Positions 1 to 5,962 of a stretch of DNA of 10,331 nt are shown here, one piece after another. A model generated the notes under the pieces. The model saw only the letters and a list, made by a program, of their open reading frames with translations. It searched no databases and was not told the origin of the DNA. Position numbers and translations under genes: made by a program. The DNA comes from Clostridia bacterium (GTDB lineage: Bacteria; Bacillota; Clostridia; TANB77; CAG-508): assembly GCA_900768805.1 (NCBI GenBank), contig CAAGEF010000011.1:1-10331 (forward strand), read 5' to 3'. Within the stretch, counting starts at the first letter, position 1. Each line of letters starts with the position of its first letter.

Positions 1-156
1 AAGGATGCAGCTGATATTGGATTTAGAGATGATATGATATATGAATATTTTAAAGGAAATAATGAATCAGTATTGAAATTGCATCACATAAAAAATGAAG
101 ACGCATTAGAAGTGTTTAAAAAATTCAAAGAACTAGGCGATAAAAATATATATTAG
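1..156 (+). CDS. 3' end of an unidentified gene
   Basis: Reading frame 1 is open from the first base to a TAG at 154-156 and gives the last 51 residues of a protein whose start lies outside the window. The tail is charged and looks soluble, with no membrane segment; it contains the stretches GFRDDMIYEYFKG and ALEVFKKFKELGD and ends in KNIY. The composition (many Lys, Asp, Glu, Phe) fits a genuine coding tail. I do not recognise the family. No convincing hairpin terminator follows before the mntP remnant, so where its transcript ends is unclear. Confidence 0.6.
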   Translation, partial: KDAADIGFRDDMIYEYFKGNNESVLKLHHIKNEDALEVFKKFKELGDKNIY

Positions 157-227
157 TGTAATAAAAATTGCAGATATAGTCTCTTTTTGTATTTATATAA
201 TTTATATTTATAATATATGAGGAAGAA

Positions 228-463
228 ATGGAATTATATTACTTGGAGTAAGTTTAGCTATGGATGCTTTTGCGGTATCTATTTGTAAAGGATTATCTAC
301 TTTAATAATAGGAATTATCACATTTGCTATTTCTATAATAGGAGTGAAAATAGGTAATAAATTTGGAAATAAATATGAAAAAAAAGCAGAATTTGCTGGA
401 GGAGTAATTTTAATACTAATGGGACTTAAAATATTGTTAGAACATCTTGGGATTATTGCTTAA
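228..463 (+). pseudogene. mntP: mntP remnant (manganese efflux pump), internally deleted and frameshifted
   Basis: MntP is a six-helix inner-membrane Mn(II) exporter of about 180-190 residues. Here the first-helix signature GVSLAMDAFAVSICKGL (about 245-295) runs directly into the typical last quarter: GVKIGNKFGNKYEKKAEFAGG followed by ILILMGLKILLEHLG, ending at TAA 461-463. The central helices, including the second MntP-repeat signature usually around S-[IM]-DA-[LF], are missing, which is roughly 110-120 codons. The 5' end is also broken. The plausible ATG at 228 opens a frame that stops after seven codons, while the homologous frame is closed upstream by TGA at 218-220. One base in the 228-240 stretch must have been gained or two lost. 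A 67-residue product could start at the internal Met (260), but it would lack the conserved core, so I read this as dead. The family assignment is firm; the exact breakpoints are inferred from memory of the family. Confidence 0.85.
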
Positions 464-467
464 ATAA

Positions 468-497
468 TAGACAAATAAATTAAATATGTGATAAAAT
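468..497 (+). promoter_or_regulatory. Candidate promoter of the radical SAM operon
   Basis: TAGACA (468-473) and TAAAAT (492-497) are separated by 18 bases, and the -10 box is preceded by TGTGA. This is the best sigma-A-like pair in the 69-base gap before the operon. The following leader holds AAGGAA (519-524) eight bases before the ATG at 533. The region is so AT-rich that chance matches are easy, so confidence is low. Confidence 0.3.
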
Positions 498-532
498 TTT
501 AATATAAATTATAAATATAAGGAAATAAAAAA

Positions 533-1900
533 ATGGATAGAGATTTTATATATTATGAATATACAAATAGTCTTTGTAATGAATGTGAAAAGGTTATACC
601 AGCTAAAATAATTTTTAAAGATAATAAAGTATATATTAAGAAAATGTGTTTAGAACACGGAGAACAATTAGAACTATTAGAACATGATATTAATTATTAC
701 AAAAATAAAAGAACTTATGATAAAGCTGGAACTATAACAAAATTTCAAACAGAAATAAAAAATGGATGTCCATATGACTGCGGTTTATGTCCTAATCATG
801 ACCAACATAGTTGTATTAACTTAATTGAAGTAACTAATAAATGTAATATGAATTGCAATACATGTTATGCTAAAAGTGGACAAGGTATTGATTTGGAATT
901 AACAAAAATCAGAGAAATGATTGACTTTGCAGCTGAAGCAGAAGGAGGAAGAGGTGAAATTCTACAAATTAGTGGTGGAGAACCTACTCTTCATAAAGAA
1001 ATTATAGAAATAATTAAACTTGCAAGAGAAAAATTTCAATATGTAATGTTAAATACAAATGGAATAAGAATTGCAGAAGATGAAGAATTTGTCAAAAATT
1101 TAAGTCAATTTTCTGGTGGTTTTGAAATTTATTTACAGTTTGATTCTTTTGATGATAAAACTTATACTACAGTTAGAGGTCGTGAATTAAAAGATATTAA
1201 AGAAAAAGCAATTTCAAATTTAAGTAAATATAATATTCCTATTACTTTAGTTATGACAGTTGAAAGAGATTTGAATGATAAAGAAATAGGTAAAGTTATT
1301 TCTTATGGTATTTCTACTAAAAATGTAAGAGGTGTTAATTTACAACCAGTTGCTTATTTTGGAAGAAAAAATGGAAGTTTAGATAGAAAAAATAGAGTTA
1401 CATTAACAGATTGTATAGGATTAATAGAAGAACAAACTAAAAAAATGTTAATAAAGGAAGATTTTGTTCCATTACCATGTAATGTAGAAAGAGTTGCACT
1501 TACATATCTATATAAAACTAAAGATGGATTTATACCAATTACAAGAGCAAATAGTATAAAAAATTATTTACCATATATAAATAATACATTTACCTTCAAA
1601 ATAGAAGATGCTTTAACAAATGGAAAAGATATAGTTTTCGGTTGTTGTTGTAATCCATTAAAATTTTTAAAAGATTTCAAAAAATTCGTGCCAAAAGATT
1701 TTATGGAATGGGATATAAATAAAAGAAGTGAATATGTAAGCAATAATACATTTAGAATTACAATATCTTCTTTTGTAGATAAATATAATTTTGATATTAA
1801 ATCAATGCAAAAAGAATGTGTTCATATAATAACTGAAGATTTAAAAAGAATTCCTTTTTCTTCTTATAATATGATTTATAGGGATAGGTATAGAAAATGA
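533..1900 (+). CDS. Radical SAM enzyme, COG1964 / tetraether-synthase-like family
   Basis: A 455-residue iron-sulfur enzyme. An N-terminal metal-binding knuckle carries CNEC (C15, C18) and CLEHG (C39, H42). A conserved cluster GCPYDCGLCPNHDQHSC follows (C79, C83, C86, C94). The SAM-cleaving motif CNMNCNTC (C104, C108, C111) begins straight after, then SGGEPTL (147-153) and LNTNG (173-177). Late cysteines sit at C316 and in the run GCCCNP (C371-373), and the tail has a Cys-x-His and IPFSSYN. This layout is that of COG1964 proteins such as MJ0619, the family containing archaeal tetraether synthase and bacterial enzymes that join lipid tails. They hold extra Fe-S clusters and a rubredoxin-like iron site. 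The substrate cannot be read from sequence. Many family members are mis-labelled pterin methyltransferases. It is the first gene of a five-gene operon and overlaps the next gene by ATGA. Confidence 0.88.
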   Translation: MDRDFIYYEYTNSLCNECEKVIPAKIIFKDNKVYIKKMCLEHGEQLELLEHDINYYKNKRTYDKAGTITKFQTEIKNGCPYDCGLCPNHDQHSCINLIEVTNKCNMNCNTCYAKSGQGIDLELTKIREMIDFAAEAEGGRGEILQISGGEPTLHKEIIEIIKLAREKFQYVMLNTNGIRIAEDEEFVKNLSQFSGGFEIYLQFDSFDDKTYTTVRGRELKDIKEKAISNLSKYNIPITLVMTVERDLNDKEIGKVISYGISTKNVRGVNLQPVAYFGRKNGSLDRKNRVTLTDCIGLIEEQTKKMLIKEDFVPLPCNVERVALTYLYKTKDGFIPITRANSIKNYLPYINNTFTFKIEDALTNGKDIVFGCCCNPLKFLKDFKKFVPKDFMEWDINKRSEYVSNNTFRITISSFVDKYNFDIKSMQKECVHIITEDLKRIPFSSYNMIYRDRYRK

Positions 1901-2514
1901 GAGAATATTTTGAATTGATATTACAAAAAGTAGGGTTAGAAATGTTAATGATAAACATGATAGTTTCTGCTGGTATTATATTAATTTATATGAGGGTGTT
2001 TAGAAATTTTAAAGATGCTAAAATGAGAAAAAACAAAGTTGAAAAAGAGGTTAAATCTATTGTTGAAACACTTAGCATGTCAACATTTTTCTTTTTATGT
2101 TTTATTGTAATAGTTTTAAAATTAGGAAAGCATAACTATCATAATTTAGCATTAAATATAATTGCAGTTATTGTATATATAATAGGTATTGCTTTTAACT
2201 TGTTGGGTCGTTTTTATTTGGGAAATAATTGGGGGAATAATGTTGTTATATATAATGATCATACTTTTGTAAATAAAGGTGTTTATAAATTCGTTAGACA
2301 TCCATTATATTCATCGATTATTTGGATGATTTATTCTATCAGTATACTATATCAGAATTATATGGTAGCAATTTTAAATACAATAATATTTATACCATTT
2401 ATGTATTATAGAGCAAAACAAGAAGAAAAAGAGCTAAAAATGAAATTTAATGAATATGAACAATATATAAATCAAGTTGGAATGTTTTTTCCAAAAATAT
2501 TTAAAGTAAGGTGA
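1897..2514 (+). CDS. Isoprenylcysteine carboxyl methyltransferase-like membrane protein
   Basis: A 205-residue integral membrane protein with hydrophobic helices near residues 17-33, 61-76, 86-106 and 139-170. The C-terminal half shows the ICMT/PEMT fold signature: a GRFYLGNNWG segment (104-113), KGVYKFVRHPLYSS (127-140) with the RHPLY motif that binds the methyl donor, and RAKQEEKELKMKFNEYEQY (172-190). Family members methylate prenylcysteines or lipid head groups with SAM at the membrane. Bacterial versions are mostly of unknown substrate, and some reduce or modify isoprenoids. Its ATG lies inside the stop of the radical SAM gene (ATGA at 1897-1900), so the two are translationally coupled and probably act in one pathway. 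Methylation is inferred from the motif only. Confidence 0.85.
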   Translation: MREYFELILQKVGLEMLMINMIVSAGIILIYMRVFRNFKDAKMRKNKVEKEVKSIVETLSMSTFFFLCFIVIVLKLGKHNYHNLALNIIAVIVYIIGIAFNLLGRFYLGNNWGNNVVIYNDHTFVNKGVYKFVRHPLYSSIIWMIYSISILYQNYMVAILNTIIFIPFMYYRAKQEEKELKMKFNEYEQYINQVGMFFPKIFKVR

Positions 2515-2520
2515 AATAAT

Positions 2521-3003
2521 ATGAGAAATTTAAGAATGGAAGTAGTTCCCAAAAAAGCATTTGCATTTTGTAGATGGACAATATGTATTTTATTATGGAT
2601 AACTGCTATTTTATGTTTTTTTCAAATAAAATGGATGATTTTTATACCATTTATTATAATGTTATTGTCTGGAATATTAACTGTTAAAAGAGCACCATTA
2701 ATTGTATTGTATAAAGTATTATTTGATAGAAAACATACAGCAGAAACAGATGTATTGAATGTAAATAGTATAAGATTTGCACATTTTGTTGGTTCTACAT
2801 TTTGTCTAATTATTGTATTATTCTTTTATGTTTTTGAAATAGATATTGTTTCTTACATATTGGTGGGCATTTTAACATTCATGCAAACTATTGCAGCATT
2901 TGGATATTGTTCTGCACAAAAACTATATGAATGTTTAATAATGGGAAAAAACTGTTGTAATTTAGGTAAAAAATTAAGAGGAGGAAAGTGTGATAAATGT
3001 TAG
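2521..3003 (+). CDS. DUF4395-type membrane protein with cysteine-rich tail
   Basis: A 160-residue protein with about four membrane segments (near 17-34, 38-54, 88-106 and 108-128). The arrangement, in particular RFAHFVGSTFC followed by the last helix and AAFGYCSAQKLYEC (125-138), resembles DUF4395, a small membrane family often found beside thiol or sulfur-handling genes. The end carries further cysteines: CC at 145-146 and a final KCDKC (C157, C160), suggesting a metal- or redox-active cytoplasmic tail. An AAGGTG ribosome site sits just upstream, and the gap from the methyltransferase gene is six bases. The next gene starts inside its 3' end. Function is unknown, and the DUF4395 assignment is by recalled pattern. 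Confidence 0.7.
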   Translation: MRNLRMEVVPKKAFAFCRWTICILLWITAILCFFQIKWMIFIPFIIMLLSGILTVKRAPLIVLYKVLFDRKHTAETDVLNVNSIRFAHFVGSTFCLIIVLFFYVFEIDIVSYILVGILTFMQTIAAFGYCSAQKLYECLIMGKNCCNLGKKLRGGKCDKC

Positions 3004-3774
3004 ATAATCATTATGTTCCAGAAGGATTTGGCTTGATTACTAATTTTACTTTTTTTAACATAAAAATTTCAACATATAGTTTCTTCATATCTTTGGCTTT
3101 AATCGTTGGAACTTTGTGGTTCTATTTAACTATTAAGAAAACAGATAAAAAAAATAATGCATACATAATTGTTATATCTGCTCTTATACGGAGGATTAAT
3201 TGGTTCGAAAATAGTGGTAATATTTGAAAATTTTAATGTAATATTTTCAAATCCTTCAAATTTAAAATATTTATTGTTTACAGGAAAATCAATTATTGGT
3301 GGTCTAATAGGAGGATTTTCTGGTGTTAAATTAATAAAAAAAATAAAGAAAATTGAAAATATAAGATGTGGTAATCAAATAGCTCCTGCAATTGCATTAG
3401 GAATGACAATAGGTAGAATAGGATGTTTTTTAACTGGATGTTGTTATGGAATTAAAACAAATTTGCCTATAGGAATAGATTTTGGAGACGGAATAAATAG
3501 AATACCAACCCAATTAATTGAAATGGCATTTTGTTTTATATTATTTGTGTATTTATATTATAAACAAATAAAAAGAAAAGATTTGATTCCAGGAATATTA
3601 TTTAAAGAATTTGTTCTTTATTATTTTTGTTTTAGATTTATAATTGAATTTATAAGAGCAACTAATAAAAATATTTTATATTTAAGTATTTATCAAATAA
3701 TATGTTTAATTGGTATAATATATATATTAATGCAAATTAAAAGGAGTAAAAGAAATGAAATTTATGAACAATGA
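2997..3774 (+). pseudogene. Lgt-like (prolipoprotein diacylglyceryl transferase paralogue), interrupted by a one-base frameshift
   Basis: The start is the ATG at 2997, overlapping the DUF4395 stop and preceded by GAGGAGG. The first frame reads 64 sensible residues to SALI (to 3188), then derails to TGA at 3225-3227. The +1 frame continues from 3190 with GGLIGSKIVVIFENF to the stop at 3772-3774. Skipping the C at 3189 restores a protein of about 258 residues, near normal Lgt length. Lgt features are GGLIGG, GRIGCFLTGCCYG, RIPTQLIE and FRFIIEFIRA. However, the canonical SxHGG histidine (H103 in E. coli) is Ile here, and GNFxNGE has become GCFLTGC. This is therefore a paralogue rather than a housekeeping Lgt. 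Its reaction is unknown; acyl or lipid transfer in the membrane is inferred from the fold. The lesion may be real or a sequence error, since all operon neighbours are intact. Confidence 0.82.
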
Positions 3775-4051
3775 TATTGATGAAAGTCTTAGAGGAGAAG
3801 ATTATAGTGACGAAAATTTAAGAAATGAAAATAAAATTGGAAAAAATTATAAAGATAACTATAATTTAGTAGAATATATTATAATGGCTATACTTGTTTT
3901 TTCAATGCCTTTTATTGCTATTCCATCAATATTATATTCTTTTATTTTTAAGAAAAACTTTTTTAAAGTTTTTCTTAAAGCATTTATATTTGTATCTTTG
4001 CTTGGAGTAATATCATTTGGACTTTGTACCTTTGTATTACTTGGAAGCTAA
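3755..4051 (+). CDS. Small two-helix membrane protein, last gene of the operon
   Basis: A 98-residue protein. The first 38 residues are hydrophilic and rich in Asp, Glu and Asn, with a loosely repeated pattern (DESLRGEDYSDENLRNE). Two hydrophobic segments follow at about 40-62 and 74-96, separated by the basic FKKNFFK loop, which makes a cytoplasmic loop and outside ends plausible. AAGGAG (3741-3746) lies eight bases before the ATG and inside the end of the Lgt-like gene, with a 20-base overlap, so it is translationally coupled to the operon. I do not recognise the family; it could be an accessory or scaffold subunit for the upstream membrane enzymes. Confidence 0.7.
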   Translation: MKFMNNDIDESLRGEDYSDENLRNENKIGKNYKDNYNLVEYIIMAILVFSMPFIAIPSILYSFIFKKNFFKVFLKAFIFVSLLGVISFGLCTFVLLGS

Positions 4052-4154
4052 TATTTCGATAAGTAGTAATTACTAGAAAAAATTCGAGAATCATTTTTAA
4101 CAAATTATGATAAAATTTGGGCTTTAAAATTTAAAACTTGAAGAATAATTGCAA

Positions 4155-4190
4155 AAGCCATATACAATTTCGTATATGGCTTAAATTTTT
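4155..4190 (+). terminator. Rho-independent terminator of the radical SAM operon
   Basis: Perfect 11-bp stem AAGCCATATAC (4155-4165) / GTATATGGCTT (4172-4182) with a six-base AATTTC loop, followed by AAATTTTT. It is the strongest hairpin in the 243-base gap between the operon and the next gene. The 100 bases before it (4052-4154) show no gene or other clear signal. Confidence 0.85.
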
Positions 4191-4221
4191 ATAGAAGAGT
4201 AATATACATTTTTTATCTTTA

Positions 4222-4249
4222 TTGATAAAAAAATAGTGAATGATATAAT
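4222..4249 (+). promoter_or_regulatory. Sigma-A-like promoter for the coiled-coil membrane protein gene
   Basis: TTGATA (4222-4227), a 16-base spacer and a perfect TATAAT (4244-4249), placed after the terminator hairpin and 45 bases before the ATG at 4295. Position and match quality both support it. Confidence 0.6.
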
Positions 4250-4294
4250 ATTATAAATTATTTATATTATACGATAGGGGAAAATAGTGGATTT

Positions 4295-5617
4295 ATGAAC
4301 GAATGGAAAAAATTAAGTGGTTTAATTGATGATTATAAATTTAATAAAGGAAATAAAAAATTAGAAAAAAAATTAAAAAAAGTAAATGAAAAAATATCTA
4401 AAGTTATTAATAAATTAAAATCAGAAAATTTCATTATGTATTCATGTCATAAATTATATTCAGAAACAGACATGTTATATAATGATATAAATGATATAAG
4501 TAATTTATTAGATAAAGTATTAGATAAATACGAAAAAGAAATTGACAATATAGCTTCAAATAATACACAAGCAACAATTAAAATCAAAAAAGAATTAGAT
4601 AGTTTGGTTTTTGATATGAATAAAAATTATGAAGAAAACCAAGAAGCTATTAGTAGAGCTAAAAATGAATATGATAAGTTTAGATCTGATTTGGAGAAAA
4701 AATATATAACAAAAGAGATTACACCTGAACAAGAAAAATATGTAAAATTTTTAGGTCTTAAGATTTTTGATGCTGAAAAAAATTTAGAAAAATCATATAA
4801 AAATAATAGTGGTAGATGCAATTCATTAATAAATAAATTAAGAGCAAAATATGTATTGCAAACTTCTCCAAATATTTATCAAAATAAAGTAGAAAACAAA
4901 GAAGAAAAACAAGAATTAGGCTTAGTAAAACATAAAAAAGGTATAATACAAAGACTTGGCGCATTTGCAGCAGCTATGTTGGTAGGTATGGGAGCAAGTG
5001 CACCAAATGATAAAACTGATAATAATGCAAAGAGTGAAAAAATAATTAGTGGAAATAGTATAAGCAGTAATTTTGATGTTGGAGAAGAAAATAAAGAAAA
5101 AATAGATGTTATTACATTTATTGAAAATGATGATAATTTAGAAAAAGAAACTAAAGTAAAAAAGACTGAAGAGAAACAAGAGCAAATACTAAAAGTTAAA
5201 GGAACCTGGTTAAATAAATCATTAGAATGTGGAGAAGTTCTAAAGTTTCAAAAAGGAATGAAATTTCTAGAAGGAATTGATGGAGGAAATTTTGGAGAAA
5301 TTGGTACTTCAATGAGTCCAGAAGATGCCTTCTATATAATAGATAGAGTAGCGAAGAGAACAAACGAAGGAATCGTAAATGAATATAGATTAGATGGAAA
5401 AATTACTGATGATTCAAAACAGATTGTTCATATATCATTAATAAAAGGAGCAAAGACAGTAGAAGAAGCTTATAAAATTTTGAATGAACAAAAAAGTAAA
5501 GAAAAAGTAGATAATGAAGTAATTTGTTCAAGAGGATGGATTACATATGATGATGCTTTAAATAATTCAGAAAAAGCATTCCAAAAAATGATGAATATTG
5601 ATGAAGAAGGAAGATAG
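4295..5617 (+). CDS. Coiled-coil protein with one membrane segment and an external C-terminal domain, family unknown
   Basis: A 440-residue protein, not recognised. Residues 1-200 are Lys/Glu-rich and helical, with probable coiled coil from about 15 to 180. A basic patch (VKHKKGIIQR, 211-220) precedes a short small-residue hydrophobic segment LGAFAAAMLVGMGASA (221-236). This predicts the N-terminus inside the cell and the rest outside. Residues 240-300 are a charged, low-complexity linker. Residues 300-440 look like a folded domain, with KGTWLNKSLECGEVLKF, GTSMSPEDAFYIIDRVAKR and RGWITYDDALNN as landmarks. The gene has its own promoter and no close partner. The ribosome site is weak: AGGGG lies 14 bases before the ATG, and GTGG sits nearer. 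Its design resembles a membrane-anchored sensor or tether, but no function is claimed. Confidence 0.8.
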   Translation: MNEWKKLSGLIDDYKFNKGNKKLEKKLKKVNEKISKVINKLKSENFIMYSCHKLYSETDMLYNDINDISNLLDKVLDKYEKEIDNIASNNTQATIKIKKELDSLVFDMNKNYEENQEAISRAKNEYDKFRSDLEKKYITKEITPEQEKYVKFLGLKIFDAEKNLEKSYKNNSGRCNSLINKLRAKYVLQTSPNIYQNKVENKEEKQELGLVKHKKGIIQRLGAFAAAMLVGMGASAPNDKTDNNAKSEKIISGNSISSNFDVGEENKEKIDVITFIENDDNLEKETKVKKTEEKQEQILKVKGTWLNKSLECGEVLKFQKGMKFLEGIDGGNFGEIGTSMSPEDAFYIIDRVAKRTNEGIVNEYRLDGKITDDSKQIVHISLIKGAKTVEEAYKILNEQKSKEKVDNEVICSRGWITYDDALNNSEKAFQKMMNIDEEGR

Positions 5618-5618
5618 T

Positions 5619-5641
5619 ATAATCTTTAAAATAAAGATTAT
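5619..5641 (+). terminator. Hairpin directly after the coiled-coil gene
   Basis: Perfect 10-bp inverted repeat ATAATCTTTA (5619-5628) / TAAAGATTAT (5632-5641) with a three-base AAA loop, starting two bases after the stop codon. It lacks a tight T-run (the next Ts are at 5654-5658) and has little GC, so it is a weak terminator or a transcript-end stabiliser. Confidence 0.4.
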
Positions 5642-5684
5642 GATTACACCGAATTTTTATATTATTCCAGTTTGGGAAGCAGAG

Positions 5685-5769
5685 TATAATAGAAGGTTGT
5701 TACATACCTTTTAATTGGAAAGATGATTTTGAAGAAAAATATTTAAAGCAAATTATGTTAAAAAAATAG
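5685..5769 (+). pseudogene. Scrap of the P-loop kinase gene found at 9909
   Basis: Bases 5685-5755 are identical to 10136-10206. In frame they encode IIEGCYIPFNWKDDFEEKY and then LKQI, followed by MLKK and a TAG at 5767-5769. No ATG, Walker A or other kinase part precedes it; the frame is open only back to TGA 5641-5643 and reads unrelated sequence there. Perfect identity means the duplication is recent, or kept identical by recombination, or is an assembly product. The final MLKK-stop could be the original C-terminal end of such a kinase joined after a deletion, which cannot be tested because the intact copy is cut by the contig end. Confidence 0.8.
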
Positions 5770-5778
5770 TATTTATTC

Positions 5779-5910
5779 ATTATCTTTAATTTCGTGCAAA
5801 ATTGCTTGTATATTATTTTTAGTTTCGTGTATTATAATGTGATTATTATTTTGAGTTTCGTGTCAAAATTAACAAATATTATTTTCAGTTTCGTGTATAA
5901 AATCTTGAAT
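5779..5910 (+). repeat. Four direct repeats, exact 33-bp period, upstream of the ATPase gene
   Basis: Units start at 5779, 5812, 5845 and 5878. Each opens with the near-identical 18-mer ATTATTTTNAGTTTCGTG and closes with about 15 variable, AT-rich bases. The TTTCGTG cores lie at 5790, 5823, 5856 and 5889, exactly 33 apart. Unit 1 deviates at two positions (C for T, A for G); units 2-4 differ in the 18-mer only at the N (T, G, C) and are also followed by T. Units 1 and 4 share CTTGWAT at the same place in the variable part, and in unit 4 this contains the -35 box of the ATPase promoter. The spacing, close to three helical turns, suggests a row of protein binding sites on one DNA face or a repetitive RNA. 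Confidence 0.9.
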
Positions 5911-5933
5911 AATTTTCAAAAAAGGTATATACT
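5905..5933 (+). promoter_or_regulatory. Promoter of the AAA/DUF4143 ATPase gene
   Basis: TTGAAT (5905-5910) and TATACT (5928-5933) with an ideal 17-base spacer, 30 bases before the ATG at 5963. The -35 box forms the end of the last 33-bp repeat and the -10 box lies within a palindrome, so both flanking elements could control it. The gene's AAGGAG site is at 5951-5956, six bases from the ATG. Confidence 0.65.
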
Positions 5934-5945
5934 ATATAGTATATA
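5926..5945. promoter_or_regulatory. Perfect 20-bp palindrome over the -10 box (candidate operator)
   Basis: TATATACTATATAGTATATA reads the same on both strands and covers the -10 box and probable transcription start of the ATPase promoter. This is the classic place for a dimeric repressor site, and the TATAC...GTATA arms recall operators of GntR-type regulators. No regulator gene is adjacent. All-AT/TA symmetry arises more easily by chance in such DNA, but 10 matched pairs with two G:C steps is notable. Confidence 0.55.
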
Positions 5946-5962
5946 GGGAAAAGGAGAAAATT

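Noticed and set aside
3169..3774. Independent 201-codon gene starting at TTG 3169
   Set aside because: The stretch lacks the Lgt N-terminal part, has no ribosome site at the TTG, and continues the homology of the frame begun at 2997; a frameshifted single gene explains it better.
4627..4964. Open frames on the minus strand inside the coiled-coil gene
   Set aside because: They lie opposite a Lys/Glu-rich coding region, which gives Phe/Leu/Tyr/Ser-rich antisense frames, and have no ribosome site or promoter.
5668..5684. tRNA-like string (TTTGGGAAGCAGAG) before the kinase scrap
   Set aside because: It recalls tRNA anticodon-arm wording, but no acceptor stem, T-loop GTTCGA or closing arm can be found on either side.
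5779..5910. CRISPR array
   Set aside because: The repeat unit is only 18-19 bp with variable parts of about 15 bp, far below CRISPR spacer sizes, and there is no cas gene in the window.
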